Positions 7,097-13,149 of a stretch of 13,149 bases of DNA are shown piece after piece. The position numbers and the translations under genes were made by a program. Source of the DNA: Ruminococcus sp. (GTDB lineage Bacteria > Bacillota > Clostridia > Oscillospirales > Acutalibacteraceae). The notes beneath the pieces are model-generated. The model had not been told where the DNA came from, made no database searches, and was given only the letters and a program-made list of their open reading frames with translations. The DNA lies in the NCBI GenBank assembly GCA_017380355.1, contig JAFOED010000003.1, positions 1 to 13,149 on the forward strand, written 5' to 3'. Numbering within the stretch: position 1 is the stretch's first letter; the number at the start of each line of letters is the position of its first letter.

Positions 7097-7153
7097 ATGG
7101 AAAACAGCGAAAAAGAATCTATTCACCACACGTACCACAGATATCAGTTTTAG
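7097..7153 (+). CDS. Possible 18-residue peptide gene or small RNA
   Basis: ATG at 7097 lies six bases after AAGAGG and opens 18 codons encoding MENSEKESIHHTYHRYQF, stop TAG at 7151-7153. A good promoter lies 30 bases upstream and a strong hairpin terminator 22 bases downstream, giving a transcript of about 135 bases. The peptide is hydrophilic and His-rich near its end, so it is not a membrane type I toxin. It could equally be a non-coding small RNA with a chance reading frame. No family recognised. Confidence 0.4.
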   Translation: MENSEKESIHHTYHRYQF

Positions 7154-7168
7154 AACAAAAATTATAAT

Positions 7169-7210
7169 AAAAAAAGCTCCACAGGTTAGTCCTGAGGAGC
7201 TCTTTTTACT
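7169..7210. terminator. Bidirectional terminator of the VWA gene and the tiny unit
   Basis: GCTCCACAGG (7176-7185), five-base loop, CCTGAGGAGC (7191-7200): a 10-bp stem with one A/A mismatch. On the minus strand it is followed by seven T (7175-7169) and lies five bases after the VWA stop. On the plus strand it is followed by TCTTTTTACTTTTT, ending the tiny unit. Confidence 0.85.
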
Positions 7211-7856
7211 TTTTACTTCTTTTTTTATAATCACGCTTAATTTCATCACTCCAGTTATCAAGAGCACGACTTTCCCTGACACTGCGCACAGCTTTTGCAA
7301 CCGTATCGTACACCACTCCTGTACCCATCTTGTCAGCGTGGTAATTCACCGCTCTATCCTCGTCAATTCCGTAGTGACGGGCGGTTTCAACAGCGTCGAT
7401 GTTAGCACCGATAAAGAGAAACTCCCACCCATACTTTTCCTTCTGGTGCTGTATCATTCTCTTTACCTCTTCGCTACTGTATCTCCTGCTTGCGTTTTCC
7501 ATTCCGTCTGTAGTAATGACAAACATTGTGTGTTTTGGTACGTCCTCTTCTCTGGCGTATTTGTGGATATTTCCTATGTGTTTTATCGCACCGCCTAAAG
7601 CGTCGATAAGTGCCGTACAACCGCGCACTGTGTAATCTTTATCGGTCATCGGCTTTATCTCACTAAGCTTTAGTCTGTCGTGGAGGACTTCGCTTTCATT
7701 ATCAAACAAAATTGTCGACACAAAGCACTCACCGTCTACCTTTTTCTGCTTTTCAATCATTGCGTTAAAACCGCCGATTGTGTCACTTTCGAGTCCTGCC
7801 ATAGAACCGCTTCTATCAAGAATAAATATCAGTTCTGTAGTATTGTTTTTTGTCAT
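7206..7856 (-). CDS. Von Willebrand factor A domain protein
   Basis: A 216-residue protein that is essentially one VWA domain, without signal peptide or membrane segment, so probably cytoplasmic. The metal-ion-dependent adhesion site is complete: DRSGS (Asp14, Ser16, Ser18), Thr81 in RGCTALIDAL and Asp117 in VITTDG. VWA domains use this metal to bind an acidic residue of a partner protein. The C-terminal ~40 residues are charged (RDYKKRSKK end). ATG 7856 follows AGGAGAG. It stands alone, without the MoxR ATPase or Ter genes often seen with bacterial VWA proteins, so partner and process are unknown. Confidence 0.88.
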   Translation of the reverse strand: MTKNNTTELIFILDRSGSMAGLESDTIGGFNAMIEKQKKVDGECFVSTILFDNESEVLHDRLKLSEIKPMTDKDYTVRGCTALIDALGGAIKHIGNIHKYAREEDVPKHTMFVITTDGMENASRRYSSEEVKRMIQHQKEKYGWEFLFIGANIDAVETARHYGIDEDRAVNYHADKMGTGVVYDTVAKAVRSVRESRALDNWSDEIKRDYKKRSKK

Positions 7857-7884
7857 AATAATCTCTCCTTTTGTGTTTTAAAAA

Positions 7885-7911
7885 GTGGCTGTAAGCATCT
7901 CTTACAACCAC
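7885..7911. promoter_or_regulatory. Palindrome over the presumed VWA start site
   Basis: GTGGCTGTAAG (7885-7895), five-base spacer and CTTACAACCAC (7901-7911) form an 11-base dyad with one mismatch, which becomes a G-U wobble in minus-strand RNA. It directly abuts TATAAT of the minus strand (7912-7917), so the start site (~7905) lies inside it, as for a repressor operator. Read as RNA it is followed by TTTTT (7884-7880) and would resemble a terminator or attenuator if transcription begins further upstream. Confidence 0.5.
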
Positions 7912-7966
7912 ATTATAACGAGTATATTTTAATTTTTGGTCAATTGGCGATTTACCGAAATTTTTG

Positions 7967-7995
7967 TTGATAAATTGAACTCTTTGCTTTATAAT
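7967..7995 (+). promoter_or_regulatory. Promoter of the 114-residue protein gene
   Basis: TTGATA (7967-7972), exactly 17 bases, TATAAT (7990-7995), then AAGGAG at 8011-8016 before the ATG at 8025. Predicted start near 8002. Confidence 0.8.
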
Positions 7996-8024
7996 ATAAG
8001 CAGAAAATAAAAGGAGTTTTTACT

Positions 8025-8369
8025 ATGAACTACGACATTATTTTTGACAAAAACAGCTATTACGAAACTGAATTTAAATTCAACGACAAAACAGAGCTTA
8101 CTGTGTTTTTCAGCAATGAAAATATAATCCTCAAAGCCGACAAAGACGGTAACGCTGTATTCTTAACCGCAGACGGCAAAGAAATCAAAAGAGAAAAAGC
8201 AGAAAGCGACCGCTACTTCTCTACGATTTTCTGTAAAGCTTACGAGGGTGTTGTATCCGTACGTTTTCCGATTTGCGAGACTATTGACCACTACCCTGAC
8301 TGCGATGGCGAGTACGACCGCTATAGCGAAAGAATAATTGAGAATATCATATTCACATTAAGTGTTTAA
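8025..8369 (+). CDS. Uncharacterised 114-residue acidic protein
   Basis: Not recognised. The protein is soluble (no signal peptide or hydrophobic segment), acidic and rich in Tyr, Asp, Glu and Lys. Alternating beta-strand patterns (TELTVFFSNENIILKAD, GNAVFLTADGKEI) suggest a small beta-rich fold; a stretch DHYPDCDGEYDRYSE (92-106) is dense in acidic residues and carries one Cys. It has its own consensus promoter, a strong ribosome site and a strong terminator, so it is very likely expressed as a single gene. The promoter region is shared back to back with that of the VWA gene, which might mean joint control; function cannot be stated. Confidence 0.8.
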   Translation: MNYDIIFDKNSYYETEFKFNDKTELTVFFSNENIILKADKDGNAVFLTADGKEIKREKAESDRYFSTIFCKAYEGVVSVRFPICETIDHYPDCDGEYDRYSERIIENIIFTLSV

Positions 8370-8371
8370 GT

Positions 8372-8404
8372 AAAAAAAAGGATGCCTTTTGGCATCCTTT
8401 TTTT
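8372..8404. terminator. Bidirectional terminator between convergent genes
   Basis: GGATGCC (8380-8386), loop TTTT, GGCATCC (8391-8397), flanked by eight A on the left and seven T on the right, so it works in both directions. It ends the 114-residue gene and the macro-domain gene; the stop codon of the latter (8403-8405) lies at the edge of the hairpin's T run. Confidence 0.93.
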
Positions 8405-9437
8405 ACAGCTTCGAATACAGCGTTTCCTGGTCGTATTTGAAGAGAATCGAGTCGATTTCTAAAACGTCGTAAATTCCGTGCTCTAGACAGTACATAATTA
8501 TAACGTCAAACAGCGAGCTTTTCGACAGCACAAAGCCGACGCTATTAAGCAGATTCTGTGTTTCGTCAAGTGTAAGTTTGAGTGCAACCGCAAACGAAAG
8601 CACCGTCTTTTTGTTTGGCTTGTAGTGCTTTTCGTTCATAATTTTATACCACGTCTGCTTGCTGACGTTTGCTTTTTTGTAGCATTCGACATCGCTCATA
8701 CCCTTTAAGTCGATGAGCTTTAAAAGCTTAAGAGAAAAGCTCTCGTCAAGCATAATATAGTCGTCAATATCAAAGTCAGGCGCCCCACCCACAGAGCATT
8801 TATCACATATTTCAAAATCTGCAGCCTTGCTCATCGGCGCAGCCATATTAGCAGACGGATAAATATTTCGTCTTAATGATACAGACCTGTCATACGAATC
8901 CGAGTGTTCTTTCACATAGTTATCATCAATATAGCTCTCGATGGACAAAAACAGTTTTTCGCTGAATTTATACGCTGTTTTGTCGAACACCACGAGGTAA
9001 ATCATCATATCATTTTTAAGCAAAAACGAGCTTATCGTATCAATCGCGATTTTTAAAACCTCGTCTTTCGGATAGCCGTAAGCACCCGAAGAAATCAGCG
9101 GAAAAGCGACACTCTCGCACCTGTTTTCTTCCGCTGTTTTCAGAGCATTTTCATAACAACTTCTAAGGAGCGCTTCTTCGCAGTTTTCTCCGCCACTCCA
9201 CACAGGCCCTGCGGTGTGGATAACGTACTTTGCGAGCAGGTTATAACCCCTTGTTATGACCGCTTCGCCGACTTTTATCCCGCCAATCGCATAGCAATCG
9301 CGAAGTAGCTCTTCGCCTGCTTCTTTGTGTAATTCTAGATCAAGACCACCATCAGGAGAAAGCTCGCAATTTGTCGGATTAACTATTGCGTCACACTTTA
9401 ATTTTAATATATCCTGTCTTATAATCTGCAGCGGCAT
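8403..9437 (-). CDS. Macro-domain protein with C-terminal helix-turn-helix-like region
   Basis: A 344-residue two-part protein. Residues 1-~172 are a macro domain: DAIVNPTN (16-23), GGLD (30-33), YVIHTAGPVW (71-80) and PLISSGAYGYP (113-123) line the ADP-ribose pocket. Such domains bind or hydrolyse ADP-ribose and its derivatives on proteins or nucleic acids. After a ~55-residue variable linker, residues ~230-344 (SLKLLKLIDLKGMSDVECYK, NVSKQTWYKIMNEK, KKTVLSFAVALKLTLDETQN) form a helical region with XRE-like helix-turn-helix spacing. This fusion is familiar to me from other Firmicutes, where its role is unsettled. ATG 9437 follows GAGGTGA. A link between ADP-ribose sensing and nucleic-acid binding is inference; relation to phage defence or NAD metabolism is possible but unsupported here. 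Confidence 0.87.
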   Translation of the reverse strand: MPLQIIRQDILKLKCDAIVNPTNCELSPDGGLDLELHKEAGEELLRDCYAIGGIKVGEAVITRGYNLLAKYVIHTAGPVWSGGENCEEALLRSCYENALKTAEENRCESVAFPLISSGAYGYPKDEVLKIAIDTISSFLLKNDMMIYLVVFDKTAYKFSEKLFLSIESYIDDNYVKEHSDSYDRSVSLRRNIYPSANMAAPMSKAADFEICDKCSVGGAPDFDIDDYIMLDESFSLKLLKLIDLKGMSDVECYKKANVSKQTWYKIMNEKHYKPNKKTVLSFAVALKLTLDETQNLLNSVGFVLSKSSLFDVIIMYCLEHGIYDVLEIDSILFKYDQETLYSKL

Positions 9438-9465
9438 AACTTCACCTCACATAATTTATACGCTG

Positions 9466-9494
9466 ATTATATCACCAAAAAAACGCTTTCGCAA
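9466..9494 (-). promoter_or_regulatory. Promoter of the macro-domain gene
   Basis: Minus strand: TTGCGA (9494-9489), 17-base spacer, TATAAT (9471-9466) with extended -10 TG. Start near 9459 gives a leader of about 22 bases. Confidence 0.78.
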
Positions 9495-9518
9495 TAAACA
9501 AGATAGAGCGATTTTATA

Positions 9519-9547
9519 TTGTTTAACTGACGTTGTTGTGATATGAT
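9519..9547 (+). promoter_or_regulatory. Promoter of the membrane methyltransferase gene
   Basis: TTGTTT (9519-9524), 17-base spacer, TATGAT (9542-9547) with TG one base upstream; AGGTGAT precedes the ATG at 9578. It diverges from the macro-domain promoter 25 bases away. Confidence 0.6.
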
Positions 9548-9577
9548 AAATCTCATAAACTTAAACGAGGTGATTTT

Positions 9578-10249
9578 ATGTCAGCAAAGCTGTTTTTCTC
9601 GGCTATCATAAAATTTTTACTGGGTGTAGTGCTTGTTTTTGCACTCGTTTTTCTGCCTGCTGGAACACTTAAATACGCTCAGGGCTGGCTTTTTATGGGG
9701 CTATTATTCGTTCCGATGTTTGTAGCAGGTGTGTTTATGATGATAAAAAATCCGCAGCTGCTCAAAAAGCGTCTTAACGGCAAAGAAAAGTTAAAAGAAC
9801 AGAATCTCGTCATAAAACTCTCGGGACTTATGTTTATCACAGGCTTCGTAATCGCAGGACTTAACTTCAGATTCGAGCTGTTTATGCTACCGCTGTGGGC
9901 CTCACTTATAGCGTCAGCACTCTTCCTCTTTGCGTATGTTCTGTACGCTTTAGTAATGAAACAAAACCCGTATTTGTCACGTACTGTAGAAGTGCAACAA
10001 GACCAGAGGGTTATTGATACGGGTGTATACTCTGTAGTACGTCATCCGATGTACAGTGCAACATTGCTATTATTTATTATGATACCGTTAGTGCTCGGTT
10101 CGGTGTTTGCACTTCCTGTCTTTTTACTCTATCCGTTTATCATCGCAAAAAGGCTTTTAAGCGAAGAAGAGTTTCTAAAAAAAGAACTTGCCGGCTACAA
10201 CGAATATATGAAAAAAGTAAGATACCGACTCATCCCGTTTGTGTGGTAA
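9578..10249 (+). CDS. ICMT/PEMT-family integral membrane methyltransferase
   Basis: A 223-residue membrane protein with about five hydrophobic segments (near 8-28, 36-56, 82-97, 104-127 and 160-190). The C-terminal catalytic signature is present: DTGVYSVVRHPMYSA (147-161), the G-x-Y-x-x-x-R-H-P-x-Y motif that binds S-adenosylmethionine, followed by SEEEFLKKEL (195-204) and GYNEYMKKVRYRLIP (206-220). These features define the isoprenylcysteine carboxyl methyltransferase / phospholipid methyltransferase superfamily. Bacterial members act at the membrane on small hydrophobic or lipid substrates that are mostly unknown, and this one has no informative neighbour. Its own promoter and AGGTG ribosome site support the start. 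Confidence 0.87.
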   Translation: MSAKLFFSAIIKFLLGVVLVFALVFLPAGTLKYAQGWLFMGLLFVPMFVAGVFMMIKNPQLLKKRLNGKEKLKEQNLVIKLSGLMFITGFVIAGLNFRFELFMLPLWASLIASALFLFAYVLYALVMKQNPYLSRTVEVQQDQRVIDTGVYSVVRHPMYSATLLLFIMIPLVLGSVFALPVFLLYPFIIAKRLLSEEEFLKKELAGYNEYMKKVRYRLIPFVW

Positions 10250-10301
10250 TACACTTGTCTACGTAATGTATCATAAAAACAATATACAAAAGTGTACTTC
10301 A

Positions 10302-10330
10302 TTGACAAAAAACACCCCTAACCGTATAAT
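10302..10330 (+). promoter_or_regulatory. Consensus promoter of the amylase gene
   Basis: TTGACA (10302-10307), exactly 17 bases, TATAAT (10325-10330): a perfect housekeeping promoter. AAGGAG at 10347-10352 precedes the ATG at 10360. No CcpA-type cre palindrome was recognised around it. Confidence 0.92.
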
Positions 10331-10359
10331 AAAATCATCAACCGATAAGGAGTAAATTT

Positions 10360-11829
10360 ATGAAAAAGATTCTTGCGCTTTTGCTCGCAGTAGCTATGGT
10401 TTTTTCTCTTGTTGCGTGCAACAGTACCACACAGTCAGAAAAGCCGAAAAACGAGTACGTTATGTCTGATGACCCGAAAGAAGGCTCAGTTATAGACTCT
10501 GTTATGACCGATATTTCTGTCAGCGACCCGATACTTAAAAAGACTACAGCACAGTGGCTTGACACATGTGTGCTGTACGAAGTAAACGTACGTCAGTTTA
10601 CTGAAGAGGGTACTTTCAAAGCGTTTGAAAAACACCTTTCAAGACTTCAGAAAATGGGTGTTAACACTCTGTGGTTTATGCCTATTCACCCTATCAGCAA
10701 AACAGAGCGCAAAGGTACACTCGGTTCATACTACGCGGTTGATGATTACACCGCAGTAAACCCTGAGTTCGGTACTATGGAAGATTTTCAGCACCTCGTT
10801 GACAAAGCTCACGATATGGGATTTAAAGTAATCATCGACTGGGTTGCTAACCACACAGGTTGGGACCACGACTGGATTACAGAGCACCCTGAGTGGTACG
10901 ACCGCGATGAAAACGGCAACATCACATATTCTTACGACTGGTCAGACATCGCTGAGCTCAACTACGACAACTTCGAGATGCGTGCTGAAATGATTAAGGC
11001 GATGCAGTTCTGGATTGAAGAAGTCGGTATCGACGGATTCCGTTGTGACCACGCTATCGGCGTTCCTGCGTCTTTCTGGAATGCGGCTGTATATAAGCTC
11101 AAGAGCATAAACAGCGACATTATGATGCTCGCAGAAGTTTCTGCTGCACAGAGCCTCACAAAATACGCTTTTGATTCATGCTACAACGACCAGCTCTACG
11201 GTCAGTCGCTGATGATTAAAGGCGGTGTTGCTACATCAACAATCCAGCAGGGTATGACTTTAAACGCAAACTATGTTGAGGGCAGTTTCCCTATGAACTA
11301 CCTCGACAATCACGATAAAAACTCGTACGAAGACAGTATTGTAGGTCGTTTCGGCGATACTTACGAGCCACTTATGGCGCTTTCGTTCCTCTCTATCGGC
11401 TATCCGCTGATTTACACTTCAAACGAACAGGGTTACGACCACGAAATTGAGTTCTTTGAAAAAGACACCGTTGTGTGGGAAGACGAACCTAAGTACGAAG
11501 AGTTCTTCGCAGAGCTCTCAGATTTAAAATGTAACTACAAAGCTCTCGCTTCTTCAAACACAGACCTTAGCTTCTTAGAAGTCAGCAACTCACATATTTT
11601 CGGTTTCTCACGAAAGAGTGAATCAGACAGCGTATACTATGTAGGCAACCTCTACTACGATAAAATTACTGACGTTGATGTTGAGCTTGATTTTGAAAAT
11701 GCAACCTGCGTTATGCACTACGACGGCGAAAACTTCGATTTCACCGACAAAGAAATCACAGCAGATGATATGCAAAAGAAAACATACAACCCGTATGAAT
11801 TCTATATCTTCACCGTTTCTGCTGAATAA
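10360..11829 (+). CDS. GH13 alpha-amylase-family lipoprotein
   Basis: A 489-residue exported enzyme. The N-terminus MKKILALLLAVAMVFSLVAC is a lipoprotein signal with lipidated Cys20, so it is anchored on the outer face of the membrane. A short linker leads to a GH13 barrel from ~residue 65. All four conserved regions are present: DWVANH (160-165), GFRCD (226-230; nucleophile Asp230), AEVS (258-261; acid Glu259) and LDNHD (315-319; Asp319 stabilises the transition state). A C-terminal beta domain (~400-489) follows. It should cleave alpha-glucosidic bonds in maltooligosaccharides or starch fragments near the cell surface; exact specificity cannot be read from these motifs. It stands alone, without transporter or regulator genes, between a perfect promoter and a strong terminator. 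Confidence 0.93.
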   Translation: MKKILALLLAVAMVFSLVACNSTTQSEKPKNEYVMSDDPKEGSVIDSVMTDISVSDPILKKTTAQWLDTCVLYEVNVRQFTEEGTFKAFEKHLSRLQKMGVNTLWFMPIHPISKTERKGTLGSYYAVDDYTAVNPEFGTMEDFQHLVDKAHDMGFKVIIDWVANHTGWDHDWITEHPEWYDRDENGNITYSYDWSDIAELNYDNFEMRAEMIKAMQFWIEEVGIDGFRCDHAIGVPASFWNAAVYKLKSINSDIMMLAEVSAAQSLTKYAFDSCYNDQLYGQSLMIKGGVATSTIQQGMTLNANYVEGSFPMNYLDNHDKNSYEDSIVGRFGDTYEPLMALSFLSIGYPLIYTSNEQGYDHEIEFFEKDTVVWEDEPKYEEFFAELSDLKCNYKALASSNTDLSFLEVSNSHIFGFSRKSESDSVYYVGNLYYDKITDVDVELDFENATCVMHYDGENFDFTDKEITADDMQKKTYNPYEFYIFTVSAE

Positions 11830-11840
11830 AAGTATTTTTA

Positions 11841-11870
11841 GGAGACACTTAAACAGTGTCTCCTTTTTTT
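11841..11870 (+). terminator. Intrinsic terminator of the amylase gene
   Basis: GGAGACACT (11841-11849), loop TAAAC, AGTGTCTCC (11855-11863), a perfect 9-bp stem, then seven T (11864-11870), 12 bases after the stop codon. Confidence 0.95.
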
Positions 11871-11913
11871 GTGCAAGTTATAATAAAAAACATCAGTTCT
11901 TACCTAATAATTA

Positions 11914-11942
11914 TTGAATTAGCTTTTGGGCTATGATATTAT
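11914..11942 (+). promoter_or_regulatory. Promoter of the MutS-like gene
   Basis: TTGAAT (11914-11919), 17-base spacer, TATTAT (11937-11942). Start near 11949 gives a short leader before the ATG at 11972. Confidence 0.6.
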
Positions 11943-11971
11943 AAATTTATAAACTCTCAAGGCGTGATTAT

Positions 11972-13149
11972 ATGTCCATTAAAAACTTTAGTCTTTTGCA
12001 CCCTGAAAACAAAGAGGTAGAGTACAAAACCTTAAACAAAGAGGCTTTAAACGACCTATCGATTGACTTTCTGTGCGAAAACTTAACCAGCGACCCATAC
12101 GAACTTAACAGCATAAAACGACTTCTCACAAACGTCACATGCGACGAAGAAGTTATTGAATACAGACGTGATATTTTCGAGGATTTTCTGAAATTTCCGA
12201 AACTTCGAAGTGACCTCACAGCACTTTTGTTAAAGCTCAAAGACCTTAGAGAAATCGAGCGTTTTCAAAAAGACACCGAAGCATCATCGTTGTGGCAACT
12301 TGTAAACAGACTTAGAGAGCTCGACGGATACGTAGACTGTATCACTAGTATCAAAGACACACTCGAGTCACTCGAAATAAAATCAAAGGGACTTTTAAGA
12401 CTCAGAGAAATTGTGAGAGATATCTACAACCACAGCGGTTTTTCACAGCTCAAGGACGATATAAACGAGACTTTCGAAAAAGCACGAACACTAAAAAGTA
12501 TTACTCTCGGCGTAAACCTCGATAATCTCTTAAAACCTCAGACTGTCGGCGTAATTTCGCTTAACGACCAGCATTTCTCGGACAGCGGACTACTCAAGAA
12601 GTTCATAAACTTTGCTAAAAGCGAAAGTGAGCTTCACCACGGAGTTGACGTTTCTGCTTATGTGTCGTACCATCCGAACAACCCATCCACAACAACTTTC
12701 GGTTTAGGTAAAGTGGTCACAGGCGCACAGCAGGATGTAAACCAGATTCAGGACAGCACATTAACAGGTGCTGACCCGATGTCACAGGCTCTGTCAAAAG
12801 TTGTCACAGACATTTTGAAGCGAACAGTCAACAACATTAAGTCTATTTTACACCAGTATATCGGTGTAAGCGGTTACTCGTTTGTTGACCTTATGCCTGA
12901 AATTATTTTTTACATCCGTTTTTCTGAACTTTGCGATAAAATTCTCGCAAAAAGACTTCCGCTGTGCAAGGCTGAGATTAAGACTAAAGACGAGCGTATG
13001 TGTGACATAAAGGATATTTACAACATCAAGCTCGCTATTAAGTCAGTAAACGAAAACTCTGTTCCTGACATTGTCACAAACGATTTTGTTTTCGATGAGG
13101 ACAAGCGAATTTACATCCTCACAGGCCCTAATCGTGGCGGTAAAACAAC
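11972..13149 (+). CDS. MutS-family ATPase, N-terminal 392 residues (runs off the right edge)
   Basis: An open frame of 392 codons without a stop, starting at ATG 11972 behind AAGGCGTGAT. It ends in IYILTGPNRGGKT, the Walker A loop (GPNRGGKT, 385-392) that in MutS proteins reads GPNMGGKST; the rest of the ATPase lies outside the window. Residues ~25-380 correspond to the MutS core and clamp helices (for example EVIEYRRDIFEDFLKFPKLR, 70-89), and no N-terminal mismatch-recognition domain is present since the core begins almost at once. That fits the shorter MutS-related proteins of Clostridia rather than canonical MutS1. It may act on branched or recombining DNA, but the role of this subgroup is not established. 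The gene is not followed here, so its neighbours are unknown. Confidence 0.85.
   Translation, partial: MSIKNFSLLHPENKEVEYKTLNKEALNDLSIDFLCENLTSDPYELNSIKRLLTNVTCDEEVIEYRRDIFEDFLKFPKLRSDLTALLLKLKDLREIERFQKDTEASSLWQLVNRLRELDGYVDCITSIKDTLESLEIKSKGLLRLREIVRDIYNHSGFSQLKDDINETFEKARTLKSITLGVNLDNLLKPQTVGVISLNDQHFSDSGLLKKFINFAKSESELHHGVDVSAYVSYHPNNPSTTTFGLGKVVTGAQQDVNQIQDSTLTGADPMSQALSKVVTDILKRTVNNIKSILHQYIGVSGYSFVDLMPEIIFYIRFSELCDKILAKRLPLCKAEIKTKDERMCDIKDIYNIKLAIKSVNENSVPDIVTNDFVFDEDKRIYILTGPNRGGKT

Noticed and set aside
7067..7300. A 77-codon minus-strand frame overlapping the VWA 3' end
   Set aside because: It crosses the VWA stop region and terminator in another frame, has no ribosome site and no recognisable protein pattern.
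1..13149. Transposases, integrases, tRNA or rRNA genes, attachment sites
   Set aside because: None recognised by reading; the only sign of joining is the composition break at about 105.

Overview
The window reads like a low-GC anaerobic gut Firmicute, most likely a Ruminococcus-like member of the Oscillospiraceae. The evidence is a type I dockerin, a giant secreted protein with InlB-type (Listeria-Bacteroides) repeats, an exported GH13 amylase lipoprotein, strong TTGACA/TATAAT promoters with AAGGAG ribosome sites, and AT-leaning codon use. The genus is an inference; no rRNA or core marker is present. The first ~105 bases differ: they are about 56% GC by hand count and encode the N-terminal part of an amidohydrolase in a frame that does not join the next gene. 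They look like foreign DNA or an assembly chimera.

Region 1 (106-6830, minus strand) is one apparent operon, read right to left. A promoter near 6830 leads to a 1615-residue secreted repeat protein (6773-1926). Then come a small charged lipoprotein (1924-1550, overlapping the stop of the first gene), a stand-alone secreted dockerin protein (1540-1202), and a 44-residue acidic peptide with a precursor-like N-terminus (1177-1043). An intrinsic terminator at 1004-1033 follows. Beyond it lie a PqqD-like peptide-binding protein (994-728), a SipW/S26-like serine peptidase without a membrane anchor (735-325), and the start of one more gene (317 to about 106), lost at the junction. The peptide, leaky terminator, PqqD-like protein and peptidase form a candidate ribosomally made, post-translationally modified peptide (RiPP) locus. 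It is unusual in being fused transcriptionally to a cell-surface/dockerin module. No modifying enzyme is visible inside the window.

Region 2 (6831-8405) holds a tiny plus-strand transcription unit (promoter 7038-7067, 18-codon ORF 7097-7153, terminator 7176-7210), a VWA-domain protein on the minus strand with a palindrome over its presumed start site, and a short plus-strand gene of unknown function with its own promoter and a shared bidirectional terminator.

Region 3 (8403-13149) holds a macro-domain protein with a C-terminal helix-turn-helix-like region (minus), a divergent integral-membrane ICMT/PEMT-type methyltransferase (plus), a GH13 alpha-amylase lipoprotein with all catalytic residues (plus), and a MutS-family ATPase that runs off the right edge just at its Walker A motif. 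These genes are single units with their own promoters, and they show no evident pathway in common.
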